Source of the DNA: Bacteroidota bacterium
GTDB taxonomy: Bacteria; Bacteroidota; Bacteroidia; Flavobacteriales_D; Crocinitomicaceae
DNA length: 64,000 nucleotides
Assembly: GCA_016192075.1 (NCBI GenBank)
Contig: JACPUU010000009.1
Span: forward strand, 1 to 64,000
Reading direction: 5' to 3'
This document shows positions 52,512-62,283 of the stretch, one piece after another (within the stretch, counting starts at the first letter, position 1; each line of letters starts with the position of its first letter). A model generated the notes under the pieces. It was given only the letters and a program-made list of their open reading frames with translations. It ran no database searches and was not told where the DNA came from. The translations under genes and the position numbers were made by a program.

Positions 52512-54529
52512 TGGACTTTAAACTACAATCTGACTATTCCCCTACCGGTGATCAGCCTGAAGCAATCCGTCAATTGGTTGAAGGGTTGAACCAGGGACTT
52601 CCGGCCCAAACGTTACTGGGAGTGACCGGTAGCGGTAAAACATTTACCATGGCAAACGTGATCAGGGATGTCAAACGCCCCACCCTGGTTCTCTCACACA
52701 ACAAAACACTTGCGGCACAGCTCTACGGTGAGTTCAAGCAGTTTTTCCCTGAAAATGCGGTGGAGTACTTTGTGTCTTATTATGATTATTACCAGCCAGA
52801 AGCATACTTGCCGGTTACCGATACATTCATTGAAAAAGACCTCGCCATCAACGATGAAATTGAGAAACTGCGATTAGCTGCTACCTCATCCCTGCTTTCA
52901 GGCAGGCGTGATGTTATTATTGTTTCATCCGTCTCATGCATTTACGGTATCGGAAATCCGGCCGAGTTTAAAGAAAGTATTATTCCGGTCAAAAAGGGAA
53001 TGATTATCAGCCGCAATAAATTTTTGCTGAAGCTGGTTGAGAACCTGTATTCACGAAACGACACAACACCCGAACGGGGTAATTTCAGGGTGAAGGGAGA
53101 TACCATCGATGTCTTTCTGGCGTATGCGGACTATGCCCTGCGTATTATTTTCTTTGGAGATGAAGTGGAAGAAATTTATACCCTTGACCCCATCAACAAT
53201 TCAAAACTGGAAACCTTTTCTGAAATCAACATTTTTCCGGCAAACATTTTTGTGACCAGTCAGGCCACCATCAATAAAGCAATTGGTGACATTGAACTGG
53301 ACCTGGGCAAACACCTGGAATACCTGAAAAAGGAACAAAAATTTCTGGAAGCAAAACGCATTGAAGAGCGTGTTACCTATGACCTGGAAATGATTCGTGA
53401 ATTGGGTTACTGCAACGGTATTGAAAACTATTCGCGGTATTTTGATCAACGTGCCCCGGGTACAAGACCCTTCTGCCTGATTGATTATTTTCCGGATGAT
53501 TTTATTCTGATGGTAGATGAAAGCCACGTAACCATGCCCCAGATAAAAGCCATGTACGGCGGTGACCGGTCACGTAAATTAAACCTGGTGGAATATGGTT
53601 TCAGGCTGCCGGCCGCAATGGATAACCGGCCGCTTAAATTTGAAGAGTTTGAAGCCGTTGTCGGGCAAACTATTTATGTCAGCGCCACACCGGCAGAATA
53701 TGAACTGGAGAAATCAGAAGGTGTTATTGTCGAACAAATTATCCGGCCAACCGGCTTACTTGATCCAAAAATTGATGTACGCCCGAGCATGAACCAGATT
53801 GATGACCTGATTGAAGAAATTCAGCTGCGCCGTGAAAAAGATGAGCGGGTACTGGTAACCACCCTTACCAAACGAATGGCAGAAGAACTTCAAAAATACC
53901 TGGACAACCTGGGAATTCCCTGCCGCTATATCCATTCCGATGTAGACACGCTTGAGCGGGTAGAAATACTCCGGCAGCTGCGGCTGGGTACATTTGATGT
54001 TTTAATTGGTGTTAACCTTTTGCGTGAAGGGTTGGATTTGCCTGAAGTTTCACTGGTAGCAATACTGGATGCTGACAAAGAAGGTTTTCTGCGATCAGAA
54101 CGTGCCCTGGTTCAAACCGTTGGCCGTGCCGCACGAAATGTAAACGGACTCGTCATTATGTACGCTGACCGTATTACTGATTCCATGAAAAAAACCATTG
54201 ATGAAACCAACCGCCGCCGTAAAATTCAGGAAGAGTATAATACCGAACATAACATTACACCAACACAGATTAAAAAATCGCGTGAAGCCATTATGAAACA
54301 AACCAAAGTGGCAGATCGTGACCATATTCCGGTAGAATACACTTTTAATACAGAAACCGCAATTGCTGCCGATCCGGTAATAGAATACATGACCCGTGAC
54401 CAGCTTTCACAAACCATTCAAAAGGTTAAAAAAGACATGGAAAAAGCAGCCAAAGAACTTGATTTTATTGAAGCAGCGCGGCTGCGTGATGAAATGTTTC
54501 TGCTGGAAAAAAAATTAGCCGCTAAATAA
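52511..54529 (+). CDS. uvrB: Excinuclease ABC subunit UvrB
   Basis: This 672-aa protein is the damage-verifying helicase of nucleotide-excision repair. Visible motifs are Walker A LLGVTGSGKTFTMANVI, the beta-hairpin region VSYYDYYQPEAYLP, Walker B ILMVDESHVTMPQIKAMYGGD, the helicase motifs VLVTTLTKRMAEELQKYL and VGRAARNVNGLVIMYAD, and a C-terminal UVR domain (DMEKAAKELDFIEAARLRDEMFLLEK) for UvrC contact. Length is normal. Confidence 0.97.
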   Translation: MDFKLQSDYSPTGDQPEAIRQLVEGLNQGLPAQTLLGVTGSGKTFTMANVIRDVKRPTLVLSHNKTLAAQLYGEFKQFFPENAVEYFVSYYDYYQPEAYLPVTDTFIEKDLAINDEIEKLRLAATSSLLSGRRDVIIVSSVSCIYGIGNPAEFKESIIPVKKGMIISRNKFLLKLVENLYSRNDTTPERGNFRVKGDTIDVFLAYADYALRIIFFGDEVEEIYTLDPINNSKLETFSEINIFPANIFVTSQATINKAIGDIELDLGKHLEYLKKEQKFLEAKRIEERVTYDLEMIRELGYCNGIENYSRYFDQRAPGTRPFCLIDYFPDDFILMVDESHVTMPQIKAMYGGDRSRKLNLVEYGFRLPAAMDNRPLKFEEFEAVVGQTIYVSATPAEYELEKSEGVIVEQIIRPTGLLDPKIDVRPSMNQIDDLIEEIQLRREKDERVLVTTLTKRMAEELQKYLDNLGIPCRYIHSDVDTLERVEILRQLRLGTFDVLIGVNLLREGLDLPEVSLVAILDADKEGFLRSERALVQTVGRAARNVNGLVIMYADRITDSMKKTIDETNRRRKIQEEYNTEHNITPTQIKKSREAIMKQTKVADRDHIPVEYTFNTETAIAADPVIEYMTRDQLSQTIQKVKKDMEKAAKELDFIEAARLRDEMFLLEKKLAAK

Positions 54530-54538
54530 CATTTTTAC

Positions 54539-54991
54539 ATGAACGAAGACCTGAAAAAAATGCTGGACCATTCCGTTGAATATGCGTCCGAATTATTATT
54601 GGAAACGGGAGATTGTTATCCGTTTGCTGCCTACATTGATACTGTTGGAAATGTACATCCGCTGGAAATGGAGATTGACGAAAAAAACGTTCCGCAGATT
54701 CAAAAAGTAATTGATGCCCTCACTATATACTGTAAAGGAGAAATGAACGAAAACCGTATGCGGGCCTATTGCCTTTCTTACGAAGTAAAAGTTCAGCTGG
54801 CTGAAAATCAAACAACCGATGCCATTGCTTTTGAAATGGTTCATCAGACTGAAAAAAACATTCCTGCATTTTACCTGCCGTTTAAATCAAACCGGCTTTC
54901 TAAAAAAGAACGTGAAGCAAATCCGCAGGCAACCAAAAACCAACCTGAAGAGGCCCAGGCTGAACTGGGAGATTTGTTTGCTGTGCGGTGA
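54539..54991 (+). CDS. Cytoplasmic protein, unknown
   Basis: This 150-aa acidic protein (MNEDLKKMLDHSVEYASELLLETGDCYPFAAYI and following) has an alpha-beta pattern with a KSNRLSKKEREANP segment and a Gln-rich acidic C-terminus. It starts 9 bases after the uvrB stop, so it is likely in the same transcript. I do not recognise the family. Confidence 0.7.
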   Translation: MNEDLKKMLDHSVEYASELLLETGDCYPFAAYIDTVGNVHPLEMEIDEKNVPQIQKVIDALTIYCKGEMNENRMRAYCLSYEVKVQLAENQTTDAIAFEMVHQTEKNIPAFYLPFKSNRLSKKEREANPQATKNQPEEAQAELGDLFAVR

Positions 54992-55067
54992 TTAAAAAAA
55001 ACGCACACCCCGGGCAATTTTTACTGATCTTTACCATTAATTAGTTACAAGGGGCCGTTGTAAAACA

Positions 55068-55865
55068 TTGAATTTTGCCTATATTCGCCGCCGTAAACAG
55101 TTAGCTATCAAAACACAAGACAAAATAGCAGGAATACACAATTACTGTGACCGGTGGTGTGAACGCTGTGCAATGACCGCGCGGTGTACACTTTTTGTTG
55201 CGGATGAACAACGTGTGCTGCCGGACCTTTCCGGAAAAGCTGCGGCGCTTAATTTTGAAAAAGCACTGGAACAATTTCACCTGTGGGTTTCTGAAAACAA
55301 AATTACGCTGGAACAGCTGATTCCGGATTCGGAAGCAGAGAATAAACGGCGTGAAAAAAACAAAACCAATCCACGAACCAGTGAAACGTCAAGGCTGGCG
55401 AATGAATACCGGGTCATGTGGTCTGATTTCAGATTCAAAAACAAACCGGTATTTGAGCGTTTCAATCAACACACAACCGGGCGCGCTGAACTTCAGATGA
55501 AAGCAAACCTGGAAGCGGTAGACCTTTTTCAATACGCGGTTGATACCATTGACAACTATGAGCAGCACCTGCCTGTCCGTATCAGTTGTGCCTACATCTC
55601 TTCTGCTGAAAAGCGCGAAACTGTTTCTGATCCGGTACAAAACGAATTCAACGGCAACGCCAAAGTAGTGCTGTTAGTTGTTGAAGACAGCTTTGCAGCC
55701 TGGGAAATTCTGCTGAAACTATTTCCTGAAGTGGCAGGCCAATGCCGGACATTTCAGATGCAGCTTGACCGGATTCGCAAACGGATACTGATTGACTTTC
55801 CAAATGCACCGTTTTTCATACGGCCTGGTTTTGACGAAAAAAATCTTACTAAATCGAGTTATTAA
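55068..55865 (+). CDS. Cysteine-rich N-terminal protein, unknown
   Basis: This 265-aa protein starts at TTG 55068, the only start codon near the beginning of the frame (previous stop at 55038-55040). Residues about 24-40 hold five cysteines in YCDRWCERCAMTARCTLF, which could bind a metal or an iron-sulfur cluster. The rest is helical and charged, with NYEQHLPVRISCAYISS in the middle and a basic C-terminus. I know of no named family. It is separated by 76 bases from the upstream gene. Confidence 0.65.
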   Translation: MNFAYIRRRKQLAIKTQDKIAGIHNYCDRWCERCAMTARCTLFVADEQRVLPDLSGKAAALNFEKALEQFHLWVSENKITLEQLIPDSEAENKRREKNKTNPRTSETSRLANEYRVMWSDFRFKNKPVFERFNQHTTGRAELQMKANLEAVDLFQYAVDTIDNYEQHLPVRISCAYISSAEKRETVSDPVQNEFNGNAKVVLLVVEDSFAAWEILLKLFPEVAGQCRTFQMQLDRIRKRILIDFPNAPFFIRPGFDEKNLTKSSY

Positions 55866-55917
55866 AGGGATTTTGAATTTGCTTTTCAAATCAGGAAGCA
55901 TTTCACAGGGAGAATAT

Positions 55918-55925
55918 TATCTTTG
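55918..55925 (+). promoter_or_regulatory. -7 box TATCTTTG of the 55948 gene
   Basis: TATCTTTG fits the consensus exactly, 22 bases before the ATG at 55948. The TTTG sequences upstream are too far (36 bases or more) to be a standard -33 element. Confidence 0.5.
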
Positions 55926-55947
55926 CGTTACCTAAAAACTCTCATGT

Positions 55948-57066
55948 ATGACCTTTAAATTCACAACAGCAGTTGTACTGCTTTTGTTTTCCCTAAATTC
56001 ATTATCTCAAGGCTGTGTTGCTATCCGTTCCAATTGTGGTGTCGGTGGCTCAAACGGAAACGGATCTATCCTGAAAAAAGGAGAATTCCTTGCTTCTGCC
56101 AATTTCCGCTATTTTGAATCGTATAAACACTTTCGCGGAACCACGGAAGAAACCGACCGGGTTGAAAAGGGTACACAAGTAATCAATAACTCTTTTTTTA
56201 GTGATATTACCCTGAATTATGGAATTACCAACCGCTGGTATGGTGCTTTTACCCTTCCGGTAGCTTATCACCTGCGCTCATCGATGTATGAACACGGTGG
56301 TAACCCGCCAAACGGCAAAGGTGAACGTCATGAAACCAGTTCATTCGGTCTGGCTGACATAAGACTGGGTGGTGGCTTCTGGCTTTTTGATCCATCTAAA
56401 AAAGAACGGTTTAATTATTCTGTTGGCCTGGGTGTTAAACTGCCAACCGGTAATTACAATGTTACCGATGAATTCTACAACCAGGGAACAACGAAAGACT
56501 CTATTAAAGTAATGGTTGTTGATCAATCCATTCAGTTGGGTGACGGCGGATATGGTATTACAATCGATATCCAGGGGTTTCAGTTTCTGACAAAAAAACT
56601 GTTTCTGACAACCAATTTATATTACATGAGCAACCCCATGACAGACAATGGTGTACTTACACGCAGCGGATCACAGTATTTTTCATGTCCTGATCAATAT
56701 GCCGCACGTCTTGGATTATCATATGCAAGTCCGGTTGAAGGGCTGATACTTTCTTTGGGTGGCAGATGGGAAGGCGTTCCGTCAGATGACCTGATTGGCA
56801 GCAGTGCCGGTTACCGTCGTCCGGGATATGTAATTTCCATTGATCCGGGTGTCAGCTATATCAAAAACAACCTGGTATTTAACCTGGGAGTGCCGGTAGC
56901 TGTTGAAAGAAACCGTGTTCAAAGTTATCAGGACAAACTTGATACGCAAAACACCGGCGTATTTAAACAGGGTGATGCCGCATTTGCGGATTATGTAATT
57001 AATTTCAGCGTGGCGTACAAAATCGTTCGGAAGGATAAAATCCACGTTGATATGCCCGCTGAGTAA
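55948..57066 (+). CDS. Outer-membrane beta-barrel protein, transporter-like
   Basis: This is a 372-aa protein with a signal peptide (about 1-20, ending SLSQ) and alternating strands rich in aromatic residues: NGITNRWYGAFTLPVAYHL-like segments, IRLGGGFWLF, YSVGLGVKLPTGNYNV and a final strand near DYVINFSVAYKIV. The layout resembles the MetA-pathway or FadL-like barrel proteins that carry small molecules across the outer membrane. The ligand is unknown, and two Cys near the N-terminus (CVAIRSNC) are odd. Confidence 0.72.
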   Translation: MTFKFTTAVVLLLFSLNSLSQGCVAIRSNCGVGGSNGNGSILKKGEFLASANFRYFESYKHFRGTTEETDRVEKGTQVINNSFFSDITLNYGITNRWYGAFTLPVAYHLRSSMYEHGGNPPNGKGERHETSSFGLADIRLGGGFWLFDPSKKERFNYSVGLGVKLPTGNYNVTDEFYNQGTTKDSIKVMVVDQSIQLGDGGYGITIDIQGFQFLTKKLFLTTNLYYMSNPMTDNGVLTRSGSQYFSCPDQYAARLGLSYASPVEGLILSLGGRWEGVPSDDLIGSSAGYRRPGYVISIDPGVSYIKNNLVFNLGVPVAVERNRVQSYQDKLDTQNTGVFKQGDAAFADYVINFSVAYKIVRKDKIHVDMPAE

Positions 57067-57141
57067 CAACGAAAGAAGAGTTCCGTTTTCCAGGGCAGGT
57101 TACGTGAATTTTCCGATATTTAACATAAGGAACGTTCTTCT

Positions 57142-57540
57142 ATGACCCAATTGACTACAAAAAAATTAGAGCTCGAAAAATTTACTGTCACGATACTGGA
57201 ACCCGGAATCGTTGAGGACCATGTAAAGCCTGGAATGCACATGGAAACCCGCGATGTATGGAACCTGAAAAAAATAAATCAGGATCTGATGGGAAACAGG
57301 ACGTATGCTGTACTTATATCTTCTGGGCACTTATCGTCCGTTTCAAAAAATGCGCGTGAAGTGGTTGCCAGTAAAGAATTTGTTGGCCGGACACTGGCCA
57401 AAGCTCTGCTGGTTGAATCACTGGGCCACCGGATTGTCGGTAATTTTTACCTGACCGTAAACAGGCCGTTTATCAAAACACGCATTTTTACAGATCGTAA
57501 TGAAGCCCTGCACTGGTTGCGTCTTCAGTTGAACCCATAA
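57142..57540 (+). CDS. STAS/SpoIIAA-like domain protein
   Basis: This 132-aa cytoplasmic protein has the alternation of strands and helices of the STAS or SpoIIAA-like fold: LEKFTVTILEPGIVEDHVKPGMHM, TYAVLISSGHLSSVSKNAREVVAS, and a C-terminal TRIFTDRNEALHWLRLQL. The last segment is usual in bacterial STAS/SEC14-like proteins that lack the phosphorylatable Ser. Function unknown; protein binding or regulation is likely. It stands alone with 75- and 95-base gaps. Confidence 0.6.
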   Translation: MTQLTTKKLELEKFTVTILEPGIVEDHVKPGMHMETRDVWNLKKINQDLMGNRTYAVLISSGHLSSVSKNAREVVASKEFVGRTLAKALLVESLGHRIVGNFYLTVNRPFIKTRIFTDRNEALHWLRLQLNP

Positions 57541-57635
57541 GCTGCCAAAACTCAGCCAAATATCAGGTTAGTCCTGAACTTTATCAGTTTTGTCTGAAGC
57601 TAAAATATGTACTTTGGCTTCACTAAAGCAAAACC

Positions 57636-59009
57636 ATGACAGCACTACGAATTCAGTTTTTAGGAGGAGCCGGAACAGTAACCGGCTCAAAGACACTGGT
57701 TGAATACAACAGTAAACGAATTCTGATAGACTGTGGTCTCTTTCAGGGATTAAAAGAGTTGCGGCTTCAAAACTGGAGTGAGTTTCCGGTAGACCCAAAA
57801 ACAATTGATGCCCTGATTCTCACCCACGCCCACCTGGATCATTGCGGCTATATTCCGGTACTTGTAAAAAACGGATTTAGCGGTCCTATTCACTGTACCA
57901 AACCAACCCGTGAATTAACGGAGATCATTCTCAAAGACAGCGCCAAAATACAGGTTGAAGATGCTGAACGTGCAAACAGAAAATCGTATTCATCACATGA
58001 AAAGGCAAAACCGCTGTACAAACCAGAGGATGTAGAACTGGCAATGACTCAGTTTGTGAGCCACGATCTTTCTGAATGGGTTTTGATCAACAATGACATG
58101 AAATTTCAGTTTTTAAACAGCGGCCACATTCTGGGCTCAGCTTTTGTTGACCTGAAAGTTGCAGACAAAAAAATTCTTTTTTCTGGCGATATCGGCCGGT
58201 CAAATCCAATGCTGCTCTACCCTGCCAAACACATTAATGAAACCGATTACCTGATTATGGAATCTACGTATGGTGACCGGGTACACACGTGTGAAAATGT
58301 GAAGAACGAACTGCTTCGGATTATTTATGAAACTACTGAGCGCAATGGAATTCTGATGATTCCGTCTTTTGCAGTTGAACGTGCACAGGAATTAATTTAC
58401 CTACTTTATCTGCTGAAAGAAGAAGGGCGTCTGCCTGAAATTCCAATATACCTTGATTCACCCATGGGTATTAATTCTACCGGGGTATATGACCACTACC
58501 CAACCTGGCAGAATTTGCCGAAAACCCATTTCAATGAAATGTATGACGATATCCATTTCATTGACAATTATGAAACATCCAGGGCTGTTGTCAATGACAA
58601 AAAACCAAAAATTGTATTGGCAGGGAGTGGTATGCTCGAGGGCGGCCGGATTTTGCATTACCTGAATAATCACATTGAAAATCCGGACAACACCATTTTG
58701 TTCTGCGGATTTCAGGCGGCAGGTACACGCGGGCGTGCCATTTTACACGGTGAACAGGAAATTAAGTTTTTTGGTGACTATAAAAAAGTCAAATGCCATG
58801 TAGAATCCATCACATCCATGTCAGCCCACGGTGATCAGCAGGAGATGCTGGACTGGATGTCAAAATTCAAAAAAGCACCTAAAAAAGTTTTTCTCAATCA
58901 CGGTGAACCGCACCAGACCGATACGTTTCGTGTAAAAATCAAATCGACCCTCAAATGGGAAGTTGTCATTCCGCAACTCTATGAATCATTTCACCTGGAC
59001 GACGAATAG
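57636..59009 (+). CDS. MBL-fold beta-CASP ribonuclease
   Basis: This 457-aa enzyme starts at ATG 57636 (TALRIQFLGGAGTVTGSKTLVEY). It has the MBL metal site LTHAHLDHCGYIPVL (HxHxDH), FSGDIGRSNPMLLYP, ESTYGDRVH, the beta-CASP motif FAVERAQELIYLLYLLKE, a His in LNSGHILGSAFVDL, and the C-terminal PKKVFLNHGEPHQTDTF. The family cuts RNA (as in CPSF-73 or bacterial RNase J relatives) and may act in mRNA decay. The upstream reading frame has no plausible start. Confidence 0.88.
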   Translation: MTALRIQFLGGAGTVTGSKTLVEYNSKRILIDCGLFQGLKELRLQNWSEFPVDPKTIDALILTHAHLDHCGYIPVLVKNGFSGPIHCTKPTRELTEIILKDSAKIQVEDAERANRKSYSSHEKAKPLYKPEDVELAMTQFVSHDLSEWVLINNDMKFQFLNSGHILGSAFVDLKVADKKILFSGDIGRSNPMLLYPAKHINETDYLIMESTYGDRVHTCENVKNELLRIIYETTERNGILMIPSFAVERAQELIYLLYLLKEEGRLPEIPIYLDSPMGINSTGVYDHYPTWQNLPKTHFNEMYDDIHFIDNYETSRAVVNDKKPKIVLAGSGMLEGGRILHYLNNHIENPDNTILFCGFQAAGTRGRAILHGEQEIKFFGDYKKVKCHVESITSMSAHGDQQEMLDWMSKFKKAPKKVFLNHGEPHQTDTFRVKIKSTLKWEVVIPQLYESFHLDDE

Positions 59010-59128
59010 CCGCAGAACGCACCAATTGTATAACCGGTAGCAAACATCATCGGGTTGAAAGTTTTACCGGGCCGTACTTTTTGAAAGAGGGCTAATTCCG
59101 TAGTTTCGTTCTATCAAAACGAAATGGT

Positions 59129-59497
59129 ATGAAAGCAATCCTGTCTATCGGACTTCTGGTAATGTCTAACCTGTTTATGACCCTGGCCTGGTACGGCCAC
59201 CTGCGTTTTCATGAAATGAAATGGTTTAAACAACTGGGACTGGTTGCCATTATTTTTATCAGTTGGGGAATTGCCTTGTTTGAATATTGTTTTCAGGTTC
59301 CGGCAAACCGTATCGGATACGCAGGTAACGGCGGACCCTTTTCATTGATGCAGCTAAAGGTTCTGCAAGAGGTAATAACACTGATTGTATTTACCATTTT
59401 TACACTGGTTGTTTTCAAAACAGAAGTATTCAAATGGAATCACGTAATTGGATTCATTTTTCTGATACTGGCCGTTTATTTTATTTTCAAAAAGTAG
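59129..59497 (+). CDS. DMT-family small membrane protein (DUF486)
   Basis: This 122-aa inner-membrane protein has four helices and the signature of DUF486: NLFMTLAWYGHLRF, SWGIALFEYCFQVPANRIGY and GPFSLMQLKVLQEVITLIVF. The group is related to drug/metabolite transporters but the substrate is unknown. The pair with the next small membrane protein may be accidental. Confidence 0.85.
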   Translation: MKAILSIGLLVMSNLFMTLAWYGHLRFHEMKWFKQLGLVAIIFISWGIALFEYCFQVPANRIGYAGNGGPFSLMQLKVLQEVITLIVFTIFTLVVFKTEVFKWNHVIGFIFLILAVYFIFKK

Positions 59498-59535
59498 CCT
59501 TGTCAGCATAAATCAACCTGAAAAAAGTGTGTGCT

Positions 59536-59889
59536 ATGAAACTGGAACATAAAAAAGAAGAGATTGTACCGCTTAAACAATTTGTAATACGCGTAGGCAA
59601 ATATTCAGCCTTTGCCGGAATTTTGGTTGTATTCTCAATTGGCTTAGGGATGCTGGGATACCACCATTTTGGAAATTTAAGCTGGCTGGATAGTTTTTAC
59701 ATGAGCGCCATGATTCTGACAGGTATGGGCCCTGTTGAAACCATGACCACGGAATCAGCCAAACTATTTTCAGCATTTTATGCCCTTTACAGCGGCATTG
59801 CATTTTTAAGTATTACGGCTGTTTTTTTTGCACCCATCGTTCATCGTCTGATGCACATTTTTCAACTGGAACCCGACCAAAAAAATTAA
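59536..59889 (+). CDS. Small membrane protein, possible ion-channel-like
   Basis: Started at ATG 59536 (a GTG at 59527 is less likely) this is a 117-aa protein with two membrane helices, about residues 24-44 and 81-106. In between is LSWLDSFYMSAMILTGMGPVETMTTESAKLFSAFYALYSGIAFLS, which has the spacing of a two-helix potassium-channel pore loop (LTGMGP where TVGYGD is usual), but the selectivity filter does not match, so this is only a resemblance. Function unknown. Confidence 0.6.
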   Translation: MKLEHKKEEIVPLKQFVIRVGKYSAFAGILVVFSIGLGMLGYHHFGNLSWLDSFYMSAMILTGMGPVETMTTESAKLFSAFYALYSGIAFLSITAVFFAPIVHRLMHIFQLEPDQKN

Positions 59890-59994
59890 CCGCCCCAAAT
59901 GCGGCAGGGTTGTTTCAACCGTTTTATGTCTATGAAGAGGAAAGACAAACCAGATTTTATGGTACTGAAAGCACAGGGCAAGTTCAATTTTAAC

Positions 59995-60002
59995 TACCTT
60001 TA
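59995..60002 (+). promoter_or_regulatory. -7 box TACCTTTA of the DUF3179 gene
   Basis: TACCTTTA is one base from the consensus TANNTTTG and lies 20 bases before the ATG at 60023. Confidence 0.4.
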
Positions 60003-60022
60003 AGAACTATCCTGACCCCATC

Positions 60023-61174
60023 ATGAAAACAATCTTTTACCTAAGCGTGCTGTTTTTAACGGCATTTGAAATTTTCAATGTGTACTTCATTATGCCCATG
60101 CCCGGCAGCCAGGAAATGGACAGCATTGGCATTGCTTATTTTTTGTATACCTACCGCTGGCTGTTTCGCATTCTATTGGGAGCCGGAGTGGTCATTGGTT
60201 TTGTTAAAACCTGGAATGGTCCGCGAAAATGGGTTCGCATGATTACGCTGATTCCGATGCTGGCGGCTGTCTATCTTTTCAATTTTGTGATGGTGGCAGA
60301 TAAAATGTTTTTGCAGCCGGCCGAATTGATTTTAAAAAATGCTGCCGAAAATGAAGTGCCGCTTGACCGGATTGTGCTGGGAATTGTGCATGATGGCGAA
60401 GCCAAAGCATACCCCATTGAATACCTGGCTTACCATCACCAGGTGCAAGACGTGGTTGGCGGTAGATCGGTTATTGTTACCTATTGCAGTGTCTGCCGCA
60501 CGGGCCGTGTTTTTGAGCCGCTGGTTGACGGAAAACCGGAGCAATTCCGGCTGGTTGGAATGGACCATTTCAACGCCATGTTTGAAGATGAAACTACCGG
60601 CAGCTGGTGGAGACAGGTAAGCGGTGAAGCCATTACCGGCAGCCTCAAAGGTTCAAAACTGCCTGAATTTCCTTCGGTGCAAATGACGCTGCAGCAGTGG
60701 CTGCAATTATATCCGAATTCATTGATTATGCAGCCTGATCCGGCATCTGTTTCAAATTATGATCCGGAAGCCCGGTATGAAAAAGGGCTCAGTCAAAGTT
60801 CACTCACCGGCACAGACCCCGCTTCATGGCAAAAAAAATCATGGGTGGTAGGCATTGCACTTGAAACAGAATCAAAGGCGTATGACTGGAACGACCTGGA
60901 ACAAAAAAGAATCATCAACGATCAGATTGGAGAGACTGCCATTATGCTGGTACTTTCTGAAGACCTGCAGAGTTTTGCTGCCTTTCAGCGCCCTGATAAA
61001 GAAATAGCAACCATACAAGGGGATACCATTTTTGTATGCAACCGCAAATACAACCTGGCGGGTGTAAATTATGAAGACAATACCGATGTGCTGAAACGGG
61101 TACCGGCTTACCAGGAATTCTGGCACAGTTGGCAAACGTTCCATCCGGCAACCGGCCGGTATGCTGAAAACTGA
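60023..61174 (+). CDS. DUF3179-domain membrane protein
   Basis: This 383-aa protein has three N-terminal membrane helices (about 4-24, 46-68, 74-92) and an outer domain of the DUF3179 family (about 110-340): VHDGEAKAYPIEYLAYHHQVQDVVGGRSVIVTYCSVCRTGRVFEP, then FNAMFEDETTGSWWRQVSGEAITG and SKAYDWNDLEQKRIIND. The CSVCRTG motif is the family signature. The function is not known; the Cys and His suggest metal or redox binding. It is separated from the next gene by 83 bases. Confidence 0.9.
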   Translation: MKTIFYLSVLFLTAFEIFNVYFIMPMPGSQEMDSIGIAYFLYTYRWLFRILLGAGVVIGFVKTWNGPRKWVRMITLIPMLAAVYLFNFVMVADKMFLQPAELILKNAAENEVPLDRIVLGIVHDGEAKAYPIEYLAYHHQVQDVVGGRSVIVTYCSVCRTGRVFEPLVDGKPEQFRLVGMDHFNAMFEDETTGSWWRQVSGEAITGSLKGSKLPEFPSVQMTLQQWLQLYPNSLIMQPDPASVSNYDPEARYEKGLSQSSLTGTDPASWQKKSWVVGIALETESKAYDWNDLEQKRIINDQIGETAIMLVLSEDLQSFAAFQRPDKEIATIQGDTIFVCNRKYNLAGVNYEDNTDVLKRVPAYQEFWHSWQTFHPATGRYAEN

Positions 61175-61230
61175 TTTTAAGATCACAAGCAAACGTCTTT
61201 TTTTTACTGCATACTTAAATTCCGGATCAC

Positions 61231-61238
61231 TAAATTTG
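61231..61238 (+). promoter_or_regulatory. -7 box TAAATTTG of the 61258 gene
   Basis: TAAATTTG fits the consensus exactly and ends 19 bases before the ATG at 61258, as in the other genes here. Confidence 0.6.
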
Positions 61239-61257
61239 ACCTATAAATCAAGCCTAC

Positions 61258-62283
61258 ATGAAAACTGCACTTTTTGGTTACTGTATCTTTTTTCTGTTTT
61301 TAATTTCAGCCTGTTCTAAACTTGAAAAAACAGATGCCCCTGTGGATTATCCGGCCGCTTATGTGATCAACGGTGAAAGCAACAGTATCTCCATCATCAA
61401 TATTGAGTCAGATGAATTGGTTCAGTCATGCCAATTCAAAAAAGGAAGCTGGCCGCATCACATTTACAGCAATTCGACCGAGGATAAACTGGTTGTTTCA
61501 CTGGTAGGTACTGATTTAAGCAGCGGTCACGCGGGCCACGGTGAGGCAGACGATTCATACCTGATGATTCTGGATGCATCAAACCTGAAAATACTTGCCT
61601 GTACAAAAACAAATTCGGCAACGCACAATGCTATTTTTATGAATTCAGACGAAGAAGTCTGGATTACAGAAATGGAAGACCAGGGAACAATCTTAAAACT
61701 GGATGCCAAATCACTGAAAGAAAAAGGTTCAATAGCTGTGGGGTCAACCCCGCTTGAAATTACCAAAGATCCGAACGGAACGTATGTATTTGTGGCAAAC
61801 GGTTCAGGCAACAGCATTTCAGTGGTTAGTGCGGCAACCGGTGAAGTGGTTAAAACCATACCGGTAGGGCTTGAACCTGTTGGTGCATGGCCGGCGTCAA
61901 ACAATAAAATGTATGTTGACTGTGAAGTATCCAAACAGATTTATGAAATTGATGTAACAACACTTACCGTTACTGATACCATTGCACTTACTTACACACC
62001 GGCATACGTGGCTTACAACCAAACGCTTTCTGAGCTTTGGGTTTCAGATGCACAAAACGGTGGCGTACACAACTATCAGCTGGTGGCCGGTTCATGGGTT
62101 GAACAGGCTTTTCTTGCTACCGGCTCCAATGCACATGCCATTGCGTTTAATGCAGATTATTCAAAGGCATACGTAACCAACCAGGGACAAGGCAATGTGT
62201 CCGTCATAAACCCAACCACATTTGTCAAAATCAAAGACATAACCGTAGAAACAAAACCAAACGGAATTTACATACGGGACTGA
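61258..62283 (+). CDS. YncE-like beta-propeller lipoprotein
   Basis: This 341-aa protein has a lipoprotein signal peptide (lipobox LISAC) and a seven-bladed propeller with YVTN/YncE-like repeats: YVINGESNSISIINIESDELVQSCQF, NGSGNSISVVSAATGEVVKTIPVG, and YVTNQGQGNVSVINPTTFVKIKDI. The blade pattern repeats about every 42 residues. Relatives bind DNA or proteins in the periplasm or on the surface; the ligand is unknown. Confidence 0.88.
   Translation: MKTALFGYCIFFLFLISACSKLEKTDAPVDYPAAYVINGESNSISIINIESDELVQSCQFKKGSWPHHIYSNSTEDKLVVSLVGTDLSSGHAGHGEADDSYLMILDASNLKILACTKTNSATHNAIFMNSDEEVWITEMEDQGTILKLDAKSLKEKGSIAVGSTPLEITKDPNGTYVFVANGSGNSISVVSAATGEVVKTIPVGLEPVGAWPASNNKMYVDCEVSKQIYEIDVTTLTVTDTIALTYTPAYVAYNQTLSELWVSDAQNGGVHNYQLVAGSWVEQAFLATGSNAHAIAFNADYSKAYVTNQGQGNVSVINPTTFVKIKDITVETKPNGIYIRD

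Noticed and set aside
59536-59889. Potassium channel
   Set aside because: The pore-like segment LTGMGP does not match the TVGYG filter; two helices and a loop alone are not enough.
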